A DNA stretch of 64,000 nucleotides from a bacterium (lineage in GTDB: Bacteria; Myxococcota_A; Bradymonadia; UBA7976; UBA1532): positions 55,334 to 119,333 of the forward strand of contig JAUHXC010000030.1 of NCBI GenBank assembly GCA_030427205.1, given 5' to 3'. Position 1 is the first letter of the stretch, and each line of letters opens with the position of its first letter. Below the pieces are notes generated by a model that ran no database searches, was not told the origin of the DNA, and worked only from the letters and a program-made list of their open reading frames with translations. The position numbers and the translations under genes were made by a program. Below are positions 1 to 8,575 of the stretch, one piece after another.

Positions 1-1
1 C

Positions 2-613
2 CCCGAAGAGGATGCCATCGCCGACCGCGACGGCGATGGCATCCCCGATGACAAGGACCTCTGCCCGGACGAGCCCGAAGACAAGGATGGCATCGAGGAT
101 GCCAATGGCTGCCCCGAGGACGACGCCGATCAGGATGGCATCCTCGACGCCGACGACACCTGCCCGCTCAAGCCCGAGACGGTCAATACCTTCGAAGACA
201 CCGACGGCTGCCCCGACGAGAAGCCGGCGGTGCAGGTGACCTGCAAGAGCATCGAGCTCGGCGACAACATCTTCTTCGAGACCGGCCGCTATGTCATCCA
301 GGAGCGGTCGTTCCCGCTGCTCGACAACATCGCCAAAACCCTCAACGAGAACCCGCAGATCCGTAAGGTGCGCATCGAGGGTCACACCGACAATCAGGGT
401 GAGGCCGCCGCCAACGAGAAGCTGTCGACCCAGCGGGTCTGGGTCGTGCGCGAGTACCTCGCCGAGAAGGGCGTCGACAAGTCGCGCCTCGCGTACCGGG
501 GCTATGGCCAGACCCGGCCCATCGCGTCGAACGACACTGACGAAGGCCGCGCGAAGAACCGGCGCGTCGAGATCTCGATCATCGACGCCGACAAGCGCGA
601 GGGCTGCGAGTAG
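2..613 (+). CDS. OmpA-family outer-membrane protein with TSP3 repeats, C-terminal part
   Basis: The gene enters from the left, so its start is not visible; the open frame runs from base 2 to a TAG at 611-613. The visible N-terminal part is a series of Asp-rich TSP3-type calcium-binding repeats of the form DGDGIPDDKDLCPDEP and DADQDGILDADDTCP. The rest is an OmpA C-terminal peptidoglycan-binding domain: FFETGRYVI, then VRIEGHTDN, then RAKNRRVEI, the usual contacts to meso-diaminopimelate peptidoglycan. Such proteins tether the outer membrane to the wall and usually carry an N-terminal beta-barrel, which would lie outside the window. A strong stem-loop follows the stop. The family call is firm; the individual role is not known. 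Confidence 0.93.
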   Translation, partial: PEEDAIADRDGDGIPDDKDLCPDEPEDKDGIEDANGCPEDDADQDGILDADDTCPLKPETVNTFEDTDGCPDEKPAVQVTCKSIELGDNIFFETGRYVIQERSFPLLDNIAKTLNENPQIRKVRIEGHTDNQGEAAANEKLSTQRVWVVREYLAEKGVDKSRLAYRGYGQTRPIASNDTDEGRAKNRRVEISIIDADKREGCE

Positions 614-620
614 CCCTGCC

Positions 621-653
621 CGCGGCGCCGGTGGGTGAGCCGCCGGCGCCGCG
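621..653 (+). terminator. Stem-loop after the OmpA gene
   Basis: Perfect 11-bp arms (CGCGGCGCCGG at 621-631 and its complement at 643-653) enclose an 11-nt loop, starting 8 bases after the stop codon. There is no T-tract, so this is at best an intrinsic terminator without the U-run, or an mRNA 3'-end stabiliser. The position fits termination before the next gene at 735. Confidence 0.5.
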
Positions 654-734
654 CCATCAGCGTCCGGGCGGCGCCGCGCCGGATCGACCGACTGTGACAA
701 ATCGTGACGTCACACATGAGCATTGAGGGGACCC

Positions 735-3700
735 ATGAGAAATCACGCCGCTCGTCGAGCGGGTCGACGTCGAACGCCGGGCCGCGCGTTCATGCTGGCG
801 GCCCTCGCCGCTGCTCTGCTGCCGGCCGGACAAGCCATCGCACAGGATGCCTTCGAGGTGGTGACCGTGCCCTGGGTGGGCACCGCGCCTGAGGTGCCCC
901 ATGACGGGGTCGCCGGCGAGTCGCACTACCTGCAGGCGGTGGCCCGCAACTGCGACGGGGCCATCGAGTATCGCTGGGATTACGACGGCAACGGCACCTA
1001 CGACATGGAGTGGGCCGCCGCGCCCGACCGCTGGAACCTGGGCACCCAGTTCACCTACCAGGGCCTCGATGCGACCCGGCTGTTCATCGCCCGGGTCGAG
1101 GGCCGCTGCGGCGGCGCCGAAGGCCCGACGGCGACCGCCGACTTCCCGGTGCGCATGCACGTCGATCCGCCCCGCGGCATCCGCATCAACCGCGCGATCT
1201 CCAACGGGCTGTGGTTCGGCCACATCTCGCTGCAGCGCAATACGGCCACCCGCACCGCCCGCTTCGGCGCGGCGGGCGGCAACTGGGCCGACACCGCGCT
1301 GCTGGCCCAGGCGATGATGAACCGCGGGCACAAGCACGGCGTCGACCCGGCCGTCGACCCGTATCACGAAGACGCCTTGTGGATGCTGCACTACGTGCTG
1401 CAGCACTACGTCACGATCGCTGCCCCGGGCCTGCAAGCGGGCGAGAACCCCGATATCAACGGCAACGGCATCCTGCTCGAGACCGACGAGGGCGGGGTGC
1501 ACGGCGGGCTCAACTACGTGGGCGGCGGCAACCTGGAAGCCATCGCCAGCTGGCCCGACCAGGACTACATGATCCCCGACGACATCGGCGCGCCGCAGAA
1601 CGTCGCCGGGCGCCGGCTCGGCGACGTGGTGCAGGACGTCGCCGAGTTCTTCATCTACAGCCAGACCGAGATCGACTACGAAGGCGCCATCGCCGGCGGC
1701 TGGGACTACGACCCCAACGCCCCGCAGATCGACTCGTCCCAGGTGGGCTGGGCCGCGGTGGGCCTCTTCGCCGCCCGCGACGCCGCCGGCGCCGACGTGC
1801 CGGCGTGGGTCACCGACCGGCTGCGGGTGGGCATCGACTTCATGGACGCCAGCCGCGGCGGCGACCCGGCCCTGCGCGGCGGCTATGGCTACCGCGCCTT
1901 CGACCAGTGCGGCGCCAACCACTCGCGCTCGGGGGCGATGCTCAACGCGCTGGGCTTCGCCACGTCGAGCGACCGGGCCGACGCGCAGGTGCTCGCGACG
2001 GTGGACTACCTCGGGGCCATCTTCACCAACGAGGCCGCGCCGGACTGCTGGGGCGGCCGCAACCTGGGCAACTTCTACGCGATGTACCAGGTGTCGAAGG
2101 GCATGCGCTCGTTCCAGCCGCAGTTCGAGCTCATCGGCGAGGGCATCGACTGGTACGCCCGCTACGCCGACTGGCTCATCACCAATCAGGCCGCCAACGG
2201 ATCGTGGCTCAACGACAATACCTGGATGGGCGCCCGCGAGATCACCCACTCGCTGGGCCTGCTGGTGCTCATCCCGACGCTCTTCGAGGCGCCGCCGACC
2301 GCCGTCGCCCTCGCCGCGCCGACCTCGGTCGGGCCGGGCGACGAGGTCACCTTCTACCACGGCGGCTCGTACGCGCTCGATCCGGCGCACCCGATCCAGC
2401 TCTACCGCTGGGACTTCGTGCGCTACCCCGACGGCCTCGATCTCAACGGCGACGGCGACTTCGACGACGCGGGCGAGCACGCGCCGGAGGACCTCGACGG
2501 CGACGGCGCGGTGACCGGCGACGAGATCGTCTGGGAGATCGAGACCGACGATCCCGAGCTGCGCCCGACCTGGGCCTTCGAGGCCGAGATCGAGTTCGGC
2601 GAAGTGGTGACCTTCGACGTGACGCTGCAGGTGGAGGACGACCTCGGCCGCGTCGATGACGACCGGGAGTCGGTGGTCATCGAGGTGTCCTACGTCAACC
2701 ACCCGCCGGTGGCGATCGGTCGCCCCAACGGCGGCGATACCTACGAGGTCGCCCCGGGTGTCGTGCTCACCCTCGACGGCAGCGGCAGCTTCGACCCCGA
2801 CAGCGACGACGAGCCCGCCGAAGGTTTCCCCCGCGACGGCATCACCTCCTACGCCTGGGACCTCGACGGCGACGGCCTCTTCGAGTTGCAAGGCCCGCGC
2901 GTGCCCTACCCCGTCGCGCCGGACGCCGAGATCGGCAGCAGCCGGGTCGTTCGGCTTCAGGTCTGCGACGACGGGACCTGGCTGGGCATCGCCGACGAAG
3001 AGTGCGAAGGCGGCGACTGCTCGCTGTGCCACACCGCCGACGTGCGGATCGCCGTCGTGCCGATCCCGCCGCCGGACATCGACCTGGGCGGCCAGGACAC
3101 CTTCGACGTCGGCGAGGGCCAGCGGCTCGCGATCGACGCCAGCGCCACCAGCCATCAGCTCGACCTCGACTTCGAGCTGATCGCCTACTGCGAGGGCCTC
3201 GAGATCTCCATCGCCGTGGACGACCGCACGATCAACATCGACGCCCGCCGCGCCGACGGGCCGGCCGATCCGCTCGAGATCCCGTGCACCATCAGCGCGA
3301 TCGACGAGCTGGGCAACCTGGCCACCCTGCCGATCACCGTGCGGGTCAACAACGTCGCGCCCGAGATCACCGCCGCCGAGGTCATCGGCGAGCCGGTCGA
3401 GGGCGGCACCGTCGACATCGTGGTGCGGGCCGACGACGTCTTCGGCGACGCGCCGTTCTTGCTCTACAGCGTCGACTGCGACGGCGACGGCACCTTCGAG
3501 GTGCGCAACAGCCTCGACAACACCGTGGTCTGCGCGCTCGACGACGGCCGCTACGATCCGATCGTGCGGGTCGACGACCAGGACGGCGGCGTTGATCTGC
3601 TCGAGCTCGACGGCTTCGACGTCGAGAACATCCCGCCGACCTTCGCCGACATCGAGTGCCCGGCGGTCGAAGAGGGCGAGCTGATGGTCCTGCAGATCAG

Positions 3701-6440
3701 CGTCAGCGACCCCGCCGACCAGGTCGCCTGCCGGCTCGGCGCCCCGCGCCCCGACCAGTCGCAGCTCGCCGCCGGCGACTGCACCCTCGTCTGGACCCCG
3801 ACCTACGCCCAGGCCCTCGCCGGCCGCGTCGAGTTCAGCATCACCGCCGACGACGGCGACGGCGGCGTCACCGCCCTCGGCCTCACCTGCTTCCCGACCA
3901 TTCGCGACGGCGACGGCGACGGCCTGCCCGACAGCTGGGAGGAGCGCTTCGGCACCGATCCCACCGTCGAGGACTGCGACGTCGACTACGACGCCGACGG
4001 CATGAGCAACTGCGAGGAGTTCGAGGGCGACACCCTGCCCCGGGTCTACGAAGGCCCCGGCCTGCCGAGCCTCATCGAGCCCGTCGGCGGCGTCATCGTC
4101 GACACCGCCACCCCCACCCTCGTCTCGCGCAATACCGTCGACGACCTCGGCCGCGATCTGGACTACGTCTACTGGCTCTTCGACAGCGCCGACGGCGACC
4201 CGATCCACATGTCGGACCCCGTCGCCGAGACCCCGGCTCAGACCGGCTACCCGGCCCCCGACGGCCTGCTCGAAGAGAACGCCACCTACTACTGGACCGT
4301 CGCCGCCACCAACGGCCGCGTCACCGGGCCCTCGCCCCAGCGCGCCCGCTTCGTCGTCGACGCCGTCGAAGAGCCGGCCCCCGCCCCGCGCATCATCGCG
4401 CCGGCCGACGGCGGCATGAGCCCCGACGCCATCCCGCCCATCGCGCTCACCCCGGTCACCGACCCCGACCCGGGCGACGAGCTGACGTATGAGTGCGAGG
4501 CGGCCACCGACGCCGACTTCGAAGACGTCGCCGGCACCGCCGACGGCGACGCGGTCGGCGGCCGGGTCAGCGTCGAGTTCGACGGCCTCGCCGGCGACAC
4601 CACCTACTGGATCCGCTGCCGCGCCCTCGACCAGGACGGCAACCCCGGCGACTGGAGCGATCCCATTCGCTATGCCATCAACCAGGCCCCCGTCGCCGCC
4701 GTCGACCCGCCGGTGCTCGAGCTGCCCGAAGGCGGCGACGGCGTGGTGCAGTCGGCGTCGACCGATCCCGACGACGGCGAGCTGACCTACGAATGGCGCT
4801 GCCCCGAGGCCCTCGGCGTCGTCGCCGACGGCCCGACCCTCAACGTCGACGCCGCCCTCGACGGCCCCGCCGGCGGCCGCACCTTCCAGTGCCGCCTCAC
4901 CGTCACCGACGCCCACGGCGCCCGCGACAGCACCGACTTCGTCGTGCGCGTGCACAACGTCGCCCCCACCGCCCAGGTCGTCTGCCCGGCGGTCGAAGAA
5001 GGCACCCCGGTGCAGATCCTCGTCGAAGGCATCGACCCCGGCGGCGACCAGATCGCCTGCAGCTGGGCGATGCCCGCCCCCGCCGCCTCGGGATTGGCCG
5101 GCTGCACCGTCGAGTGGACCCCGACCTACGCCCAGGCCATCGCCGGCGAGGTGCACTTCGCCGTGCGCCTCACCGACGACGACGGCGCCAGCACCGACGT
5201 GCCGTTCACTTGCAACCCCACCTTCCTCGACGCCGACGGCAACGGCCTGCCCGATACCTGGCAGGACGACAATGACATCGACGACCCCGAAGGCGACGAC
5301 GACGGCGACGGCGTCAGCAACGGCGACGAGTGGGCCGATGGCACCGATCCCAACCACTACGACGGCCCGGCCCCGCTCTCGCTCGTCTCGCCCGTCGGCG
5401 ACGAGATCGTGCAGTCCCCCACCCCCGTGCTCGTCGTCAACAACGGCACCGACGGCCTCGACCGCGCCCTGCAGTACCGCTACGCCGTCTTCGAGACCGC
5501 CGACGCCGAGGCGCCGCTCTTCGTCTCCGACCTCGTCGACGAGGGCGATGAGACCACCGCCTGGCAGGTCGCCGAAGCCCTCGCCGAGAACGGCCGCTTC
5601 TGGTGGACCGCTCAGGCCGACAACGGCGTCGCCCCCGGCCCCTGGGCCGACCGCGAGAGCTTCCGCGTCGACGAGACCGCCGAGGCCCCCGATCCGCCGA
5701 CCATCCTGCGGCCGGCCGAAGGCGACTCGGCGGATGACACCCCGGTGCGGGTGACCCTGCAGAACAGCGTCGACCCCGATCCGGACCCCGAGCTGACCTA
5801 TGACTGCGAGATCGCCGCAGACGCCGCCTTCGAGCAGACGGTCGGCACCGGCGAGGCCGTCGAAGGCCCCGACGGCACCACCCGGATCGACATCGAGGCC
5901 GCCGTCGAAGAGAACGAGGGCTACTGGATCCGCTGCCGCGCCACCGACGAGACCGGCCTGCAGAGCGGCTGGTCGGAGCCGGTCGCGTTCGGCATCGACC
6001 GCACCAACGAGCCGCCGAGCGCGCCGGCGCTCATCGACCCGGCGCCCGACTCGACGGTCGACGCCGGCGAGATCAGCGTCACCGTGGGCGACTCGGTCGA
6101 TCCGGAGGACGACCCGCTGACCTACTTCATCGAGATCAGCGACGACCCGGACTTCCTCAGCGTGCTGGTGGTCGCCTCGACCGAGGCCTCCGGCGACAAC
6201 CGGGCCACCTTCGGCCCCGAGGATCTGCCACCGGGCGTCTGGTACGTGCGCACCTGGGCCCATGACGGCCTGCTCGCCGGCGCGATGACCGTCGAGCAGT
6301 TCACGGTCACCGATCCCAACAGCGGGGACAGCATCAACGGCGGCGGCTGCGCCTGCGACGTCAACGAGAGCCGCGCCGATCCGATCGGGCCGGCGCTGAT
6401 CGGCTTGCTGCTGCTCGGCCTGCGGCGCCGTCGGCGCTGA
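735..6440 (+). CDS. Giant secreted PKD/TSP3 repeat protein with MYXO-CTERM anchor
   Basis: A protein of 1901 residues. The ATG at 735 is preferred over an in-frame TTG at 723 because GAGGGG sits 4 bases before it. A signal peptide with an Arg-rich n-region and a long hydrophobic core ends near ALPAGQAIAQ. Residues about 150-550 look like an alpha-alpha toroid region of the prenyltransferase/squalene-cyclase-repeat type (repeated VGWAAVGLFAARDA and NGSWLND style segments). PKD-like and fibronectin-like domains follow, with two TSP3-like stretches (DGDGDGLPDSWEERFGTDP, and EGDDDGDGVSNGDEW). The end is a MYXO-CTERM-like tail: GGGCACDV, a hydrophobic helix, then a run of five Arg. In the family this tail targets proteins for Cys-based processing and surface anchoring. 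Cell-surface location is confident; ligand or enzymatic role is unknown. Confidence 0.93.
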   Translation: MRNHAARRAGRRRTPGRAFMLAALAAALLPAGQAIAQDAFEVVTVPWVGTAPEVPHDGVAGESHYLQAVARNCDGAIEYRWDYDGNGTYDMEWAAAPDRWNLGTQFTYQGLDATRLFIARVEGRCGGAEGPTATADFPVRMHVDPPRGIRINRAISNGLWFGHISLQRNTATRTARFGAAGGNWADTALLAQAMMNRGHKHGVDPAVDPYHEDALWMLHYVLQHYVTIAAPGLQAGENPDINGNGILLETDEGGVHGGLNYVGGGNLEAIASWPDQDYMIPDDIGAPQNVAGRRLGDVVQDVAEFFIYSQTEIDYEGAIAGGWDYDPNAPQIDSSQVGWAAVGLFAARDAAGADVPAWVTDRLRVGIDFMDASRGGDPALRGGYGYRAFDQCGANHSRSGAMLNALGFATSSDRADAQVLATVDYLGAIFTNEAAPDCWGGRNLGNFYAMYQVSKGMRSFQPQFELIGEGIDWYARYADWLITNQAANGSWLNDNTWMGAREITHSLGLLVLIPTLFEAPPTAVALAAPTSVGPGDEVTFYHGGSYALDPAHPIQLYRWDFVRYPDGLDLNGDGDFDDAGEHAPEDLDGDGAVTGDEIVWEIETDDPELRPTWAFEAEIEFGEVVTFDVTLQVEDDLGRVDDDRESVVIEVSYVNHPPVAIGRPNGGDTYEVAPGVVLTLDGSGSFDPDSDDEPAEGFPRDGITSYAWDLDGDGLFELQGPRVPYPVAPDAEIGSSRVVRLQVCDDGTWLGIADEECEGGDCSLCHTADVRIAVVPIPPPDIDLGGQDTFDVGEGQRLAIDASATSHQLDLDFELIAYCEGLEISIAVDDRTINIDARRADGPADPLEIPCTISAIDELGNLATLPITVRVNNVAPEITAAEVIGEPVEGGTVDIVVRADDVFGDAPFLLYSVDCDGDGTFEVRNSLDNTVVCALDDGRYDPIVRVDDQDGGVDLLELDGFDVENIPPTFADIECPAVEEGELMVLQISVSDPADQVACRLGAPRPDQSQLAAGDCTLVWTPTYAQALAGRVEFSITADDGDGGVTALGLTCFPTIRDGDGDGLPDSWEERFGTDPTVEDCDVDYDADGMSNCEEFEGDTLPRVYEGPGLPSLIEPVGGVIVDTATPTLVSRNTVDDLGRDLDYVYWLFDSADGDPIHMSDPVAETPAQTGYPAPDGLLEENATYYWTVAATNGRVTGPSPQRARFVVDAVEEPAPAPRIIAPADGGMSPDAIPPIALTPVTDPDPGDELTYECEAATDADFEDVAGTADGDAVGGRVSVEFDGLAGDTTYWIRCRALDQDGNPGDWSDPIRYAINQAPVAAVDPPVLELPEGGDGVVQSASTDPDDGELTYEWRCPEALGVVADGPTLNVDAALDGPAGGRTFQCRLTVTDAHGARDSTDFVVRVHNVAPTAQVVCPAVEEGTPVQILVEGIDPGGDQIACSWAMPAPAASGLAGCTVEWTPTYAQAIAGEVHFAVRLTDDDGASTDVPFTCNPTFLDADGNGLPDTWQDDNDIDDPEGDDDGDGVSNGDEWADGTDPNHYDGPAPLSLVSPVGDEIVQSPTPVLVVNNGTDGLDRALQYRYAVFETADAEAPLFVSDLVDEGDETTAWQVAEALAENGRFWWTAQADNGVAPGPWADRESFRVDETAEAPDPPTILRPAEGDSADDTPVRVTLQNSVDPDPDPELTYDCEIAADAAFEQTVGTGEAVEGPDGTTRIDIEAAVEENEGYWIRCRATDETGLQSGWSEPVAFGIDRTNEPPSAPALIDPAPDSTVDAGEISVTVGDSVDPEDDPLTYFIEISDDPDFLSVLVVASTEASGDNRATFGPEDLPPGVWYVRTWAHDGLLAGAMTVEQFTVTDPNSGDSINGGGCACDVNESRADPIGPALIGLLLLGLRRRRR

Positions 6441-6717
6441 CGCCGCTCGGGGGCCGCGGTCGACCGACCCGGCCCCATCAGGACCACGGCGCGCCCTGCC
6501 TCACCCCGGCTCCTGGGCCCCTCTCCACCTCGAACCGCCAACTCGGCCGCGCTGCGCCATCCGCGCACATGCGATCCGACTCGGCGCAGCGCGGCGATAC
6601 AGTCCAGGGGCCTGCTGCGTCGCACCGGCGCCCCGCCATGCCTTCTGGCCCGGACGGGCGCTGGCACGACGGATGCAATCACAGACATCCGGAACCCATC
6701 GCGCCCGGAGGTCCGAC

Positions 6718-7031
6718 ATGCCTCGCCTGCATCCCATCTGCATCGCGTCGACAGTGGCCCTGTTGATGGGTGTCGCCTCCGAACCCCCGCGCGCGGCGCC
6801 GCCACCCGGTGATGAGCCGCGCGGCTCGATCGCCGTCCCCGGGGCAAACACGGCGTGCTGGTGCAGAGGGTCGCCGGAGAGAGCGGGTGGGAGGAGCTGG
6901 TGCACGAGGTCACCCCCGGACGGCACACCTTCGAGTTCGTCTACCGCAAGACCCAAGCGCGCCCGGCGGGTGAGGACAACGTCCGCATCGACGACTTGCG
7001 CGTCGAGGGCTCGGTCGGGCTGTGCGAATGA
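6718..7031 (+). pseudogene. Decayed secreted-protein gene in the 6.4-7.3 kb gap
   Basis: An ATG at 6718 opens a good signal peptide (MPRLHPICIASTVALLMG), but that frame soon becomes Arg/Ser-rich nonsense. From about 6843 a different frame reads GKHGVLVQRV, then RHTFEFVYRKTQARPAGED and VRIDDLRVEG, before a TGA at 7029-7031. That reads like the end of a beta-sandwich (concanavalin-like) domain. The simplest reading is one ancestral gene broken by a frameshift near 6840. Bases 7032-7250 hold further short protein-like fragments in two frames (MCAEDACGPPSFL, LELAAPLGTTALRVDGL) but no intact ORF. Nothing else was found between 6441 and 7286. Confidence 0.45.
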
Positions 7032-7286
7032 CGCGCGGGCGAGTGGGTCGATGGCGAGGGCGAGGGCCGCGACGACCGGAACATGTGCGCCGAGGACGCG
7101 TGCGGCCCGCCATCCTTCCTCATCGCCCCTGCCCCGCGCGTCGTCGCGGCGTCTCGAGCTGGCCGCGCCGCTGGGCACCACCGCGCTGCGGGTCGACGGC
7201 CTGACGGGCTGGCAGAGCCCACCGGCCCAGAGCGCAGCGCCGAGATCGTTTCGCTGAACGATCGAGTGTCCCATTCTGGGGAGGTG

Positions 7287-7808
7287 ATGCGTCAACCCAT
7301 CGAAATGTCCGCCCGTGAACCCGCTTCGGTCGACGGTCTCGAGCAGGGCGAGCTGGCCCGGCTCTACACCCGACATGCGCCCGCGGTCTTCGCCCGAGCG
7401 CGCAGGCTGCTGGGCGATGAGACGCAGGCGTGGGACGTGACCCACGACGTCTTCGTGCGCCTCGCCGCGCGCCGCAAGCCGCCGCGGGCGCCGGTGCGCT
7501 ATCTATACCGGGCGGTGACCAACGCCTGCATCGACCGCTGGCGGCGGGCGGACGGGCGGTGGGCGGTGCCCCTCGATGAGGCGCCGGGCACCCGCGACCC
7601 CCGTCAGGCCGCGCTCGCCCGCAGCGTCTTGCGGGCGCTCTGGGCCGACCTCGACGAGACCGACCGCCGCATCGCGGTCCTGCGCTTCGTCGACGGCCTG
7701 CCCCAGCGAGAGATCGCGTCGATCCTGGGTATCTGGCGGCGCACCGTCGGTCGACGCCTCGACCGGATCATCGCCCGCGCCCGGGCCCTGGCCGAGGAGC
7801 CATCATGA
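7287..7808 (+). CDS. ECF-type RNA polymerase sigma factor
   Basis: About 173 residues. Region 2 includes LYTRHAPAVFARARRLLGD and WDVTHDVFVRLAAR, which recognise the -10 and bind core polymerase. Region 4 includes DETDRRIAVLRFVDGLPQRE and a helix-turn-helix (REIASILGIWRRTVGRRL) for -35 binding. The ATG at 7287 lies only 2 bases after GGGGAGG, a short spacing; the open frame continues upstream but has no better start, and an ATG at 7305 would be too far from the SD. The TGA overlaps the next ATG by 4 bases (ATGA), so sigma and anti-sigma are translationally coupled. The group is likely autoregulated, as usual for ECF loci. Confidence 0.9.
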   Translation: MRQPIEMSAREPASVDGLEQGELARLYTRHAPAVFARARRLLGDETQAWDVTHDVFVRLAARRKPPRAPVRYLYRAVTNACIDRWRRADGRWAVPLDEAPGTRDPRQAALARSVLRALWADLDETDRRIAVLRFVDGLPQREIASILGIWRRTVGRRLDRIIARARALAEEPS

Positions 7809-8575
7809 ACCGATCCACACACCTCTCCGCCTATGCGCTCGATCGCCTCGTCGCCGGCACGCCGGGCGACCGCGAGCAGCGCCACCTCGCCGCGTGCGAC
7901 GCCTGCCGCGCGCGCCTCGACGCGCACCGGGAGACGCTGCAGGCGATCGCCCACACCCCCGAGTTCGCCCGCCAGCGCGGTCGGGTTCTGGCCGCCGCCG
8001 CGGCCGCCGCGCCCCGTCCCCGTCCCCGTCCCCGTCCCCGTCGGCGATCGCACCTGCTTGCCGCCGTGCTGGCGCTCGCCGCCGCGCTGGCCGTCGTGGT
8101 CTGGCCCGATCGCGGGTCGGGTCCAGCCGGGCTCACGCCGCCCGATACGCTGCGCCCCAAGGGCGGCTTCGTGCTCTCGGTGGTGCGCCCCGCCGATGGG
8201 CAGGTCGACGGCGTTTTCCCCGCGGGCGCCGAGGTCGAGTTGCGGGTCGGCGGCTGGGAGGCGGCGGCACTGGTGCTGGCGCTCGACGTCGAAGGCCGGG
8301 CGTCGGTGGTCTGGCCGGCCGGCGCCGCGCGCAGCGGACGCATCGCCAGCGACGGCCGCCTGAGCCCCCGGTTCCAGGTCACCCCCGGCGACCTGCTGCT
8401 GCTGAGCCTGTTCTCCAACACGCCGATCGACGCCGAGACGGCCCGCCGGGCCTTCGAAGAGGCCGCGGCGGCCTGCGCGGGCCCGCCCGAGCCGGCGTGC
8501 AGCGCCCCGCCCCACCAAGCCGGTGAGATCGGCCGCGCCTGGAGCCGCCTGCGGGTCGGCGAGGGGGACCGATGA
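7805..8575 (+). CDS. Zinc-finger membrane anti-sigma factor with C-terminal sensor-like domain
   Basis: 256 residues. The N-terminus has the zinc anti-sigma signature His27-x3-Cys31-x2-Cys34 (HLAACDAC), which in the family sequesters an ECF sigma; here that is the gene just upstream. A Pro-Arg linker (five PR pairs) precedes a single transmembrane helix at about 82-100 (LLAAVLALAAALAVVVW). The extracytoplasmic part resembles DUF4384-like domains (GGFVLSVVRPADGQVDGVFPAG, LRVGGWE, GDLLLLSLFS) found with caspases and protein kinases in related bacteria. It overlaps both neighbours by 4 bases. The topology puts its C-terminal domain in the same compartment as the exported caspase encoded next, so cleavage by that caspase is a reasonable hypothesis, not shown. 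Confidence 0.85.
   Translation: MNRSTHLSAYALDRLVAGTPGDREQRHLAACDACRARLDAHRETLQAIAHTPEFARQRGRVLAAAAAAAPRPRPRPRPRRRSHLLAAVLALAAALAVVVWPDRGSGPAGLTPPDTLRPKGGFVLSVVRPADGQVDGVFPAGAEVELRVGGWEAAALVLALDVEGRASVVWPAGAARSGRIASDGRLSPRFQVTPGDLLLLSLFSNTPIDAETARRAFEEAAAACAGPPEPACSAPPHQAGEIGRAWSRLRVGEGDR
8012..8041 (+). repeat. CCCCGT hexamer repeat, five copies
   Basis: Five perfect tandem CCCCGT units code for the Pro-Arg linker of the anti-sigma factor just before its transmembrane helix. Being a multiple of 3, copy changes would only lengthen the linker. Confidence 0.9.

Noticed and set aside
657..6263. A minus-strand open frame of more than 1800 codons antisense to the giant surface protein
   Set aside because: It is the mirror of GC-rich codons in the real gene: Val/Gly/Ala/Asp-rich with no domain, no start signal and no family pattern.
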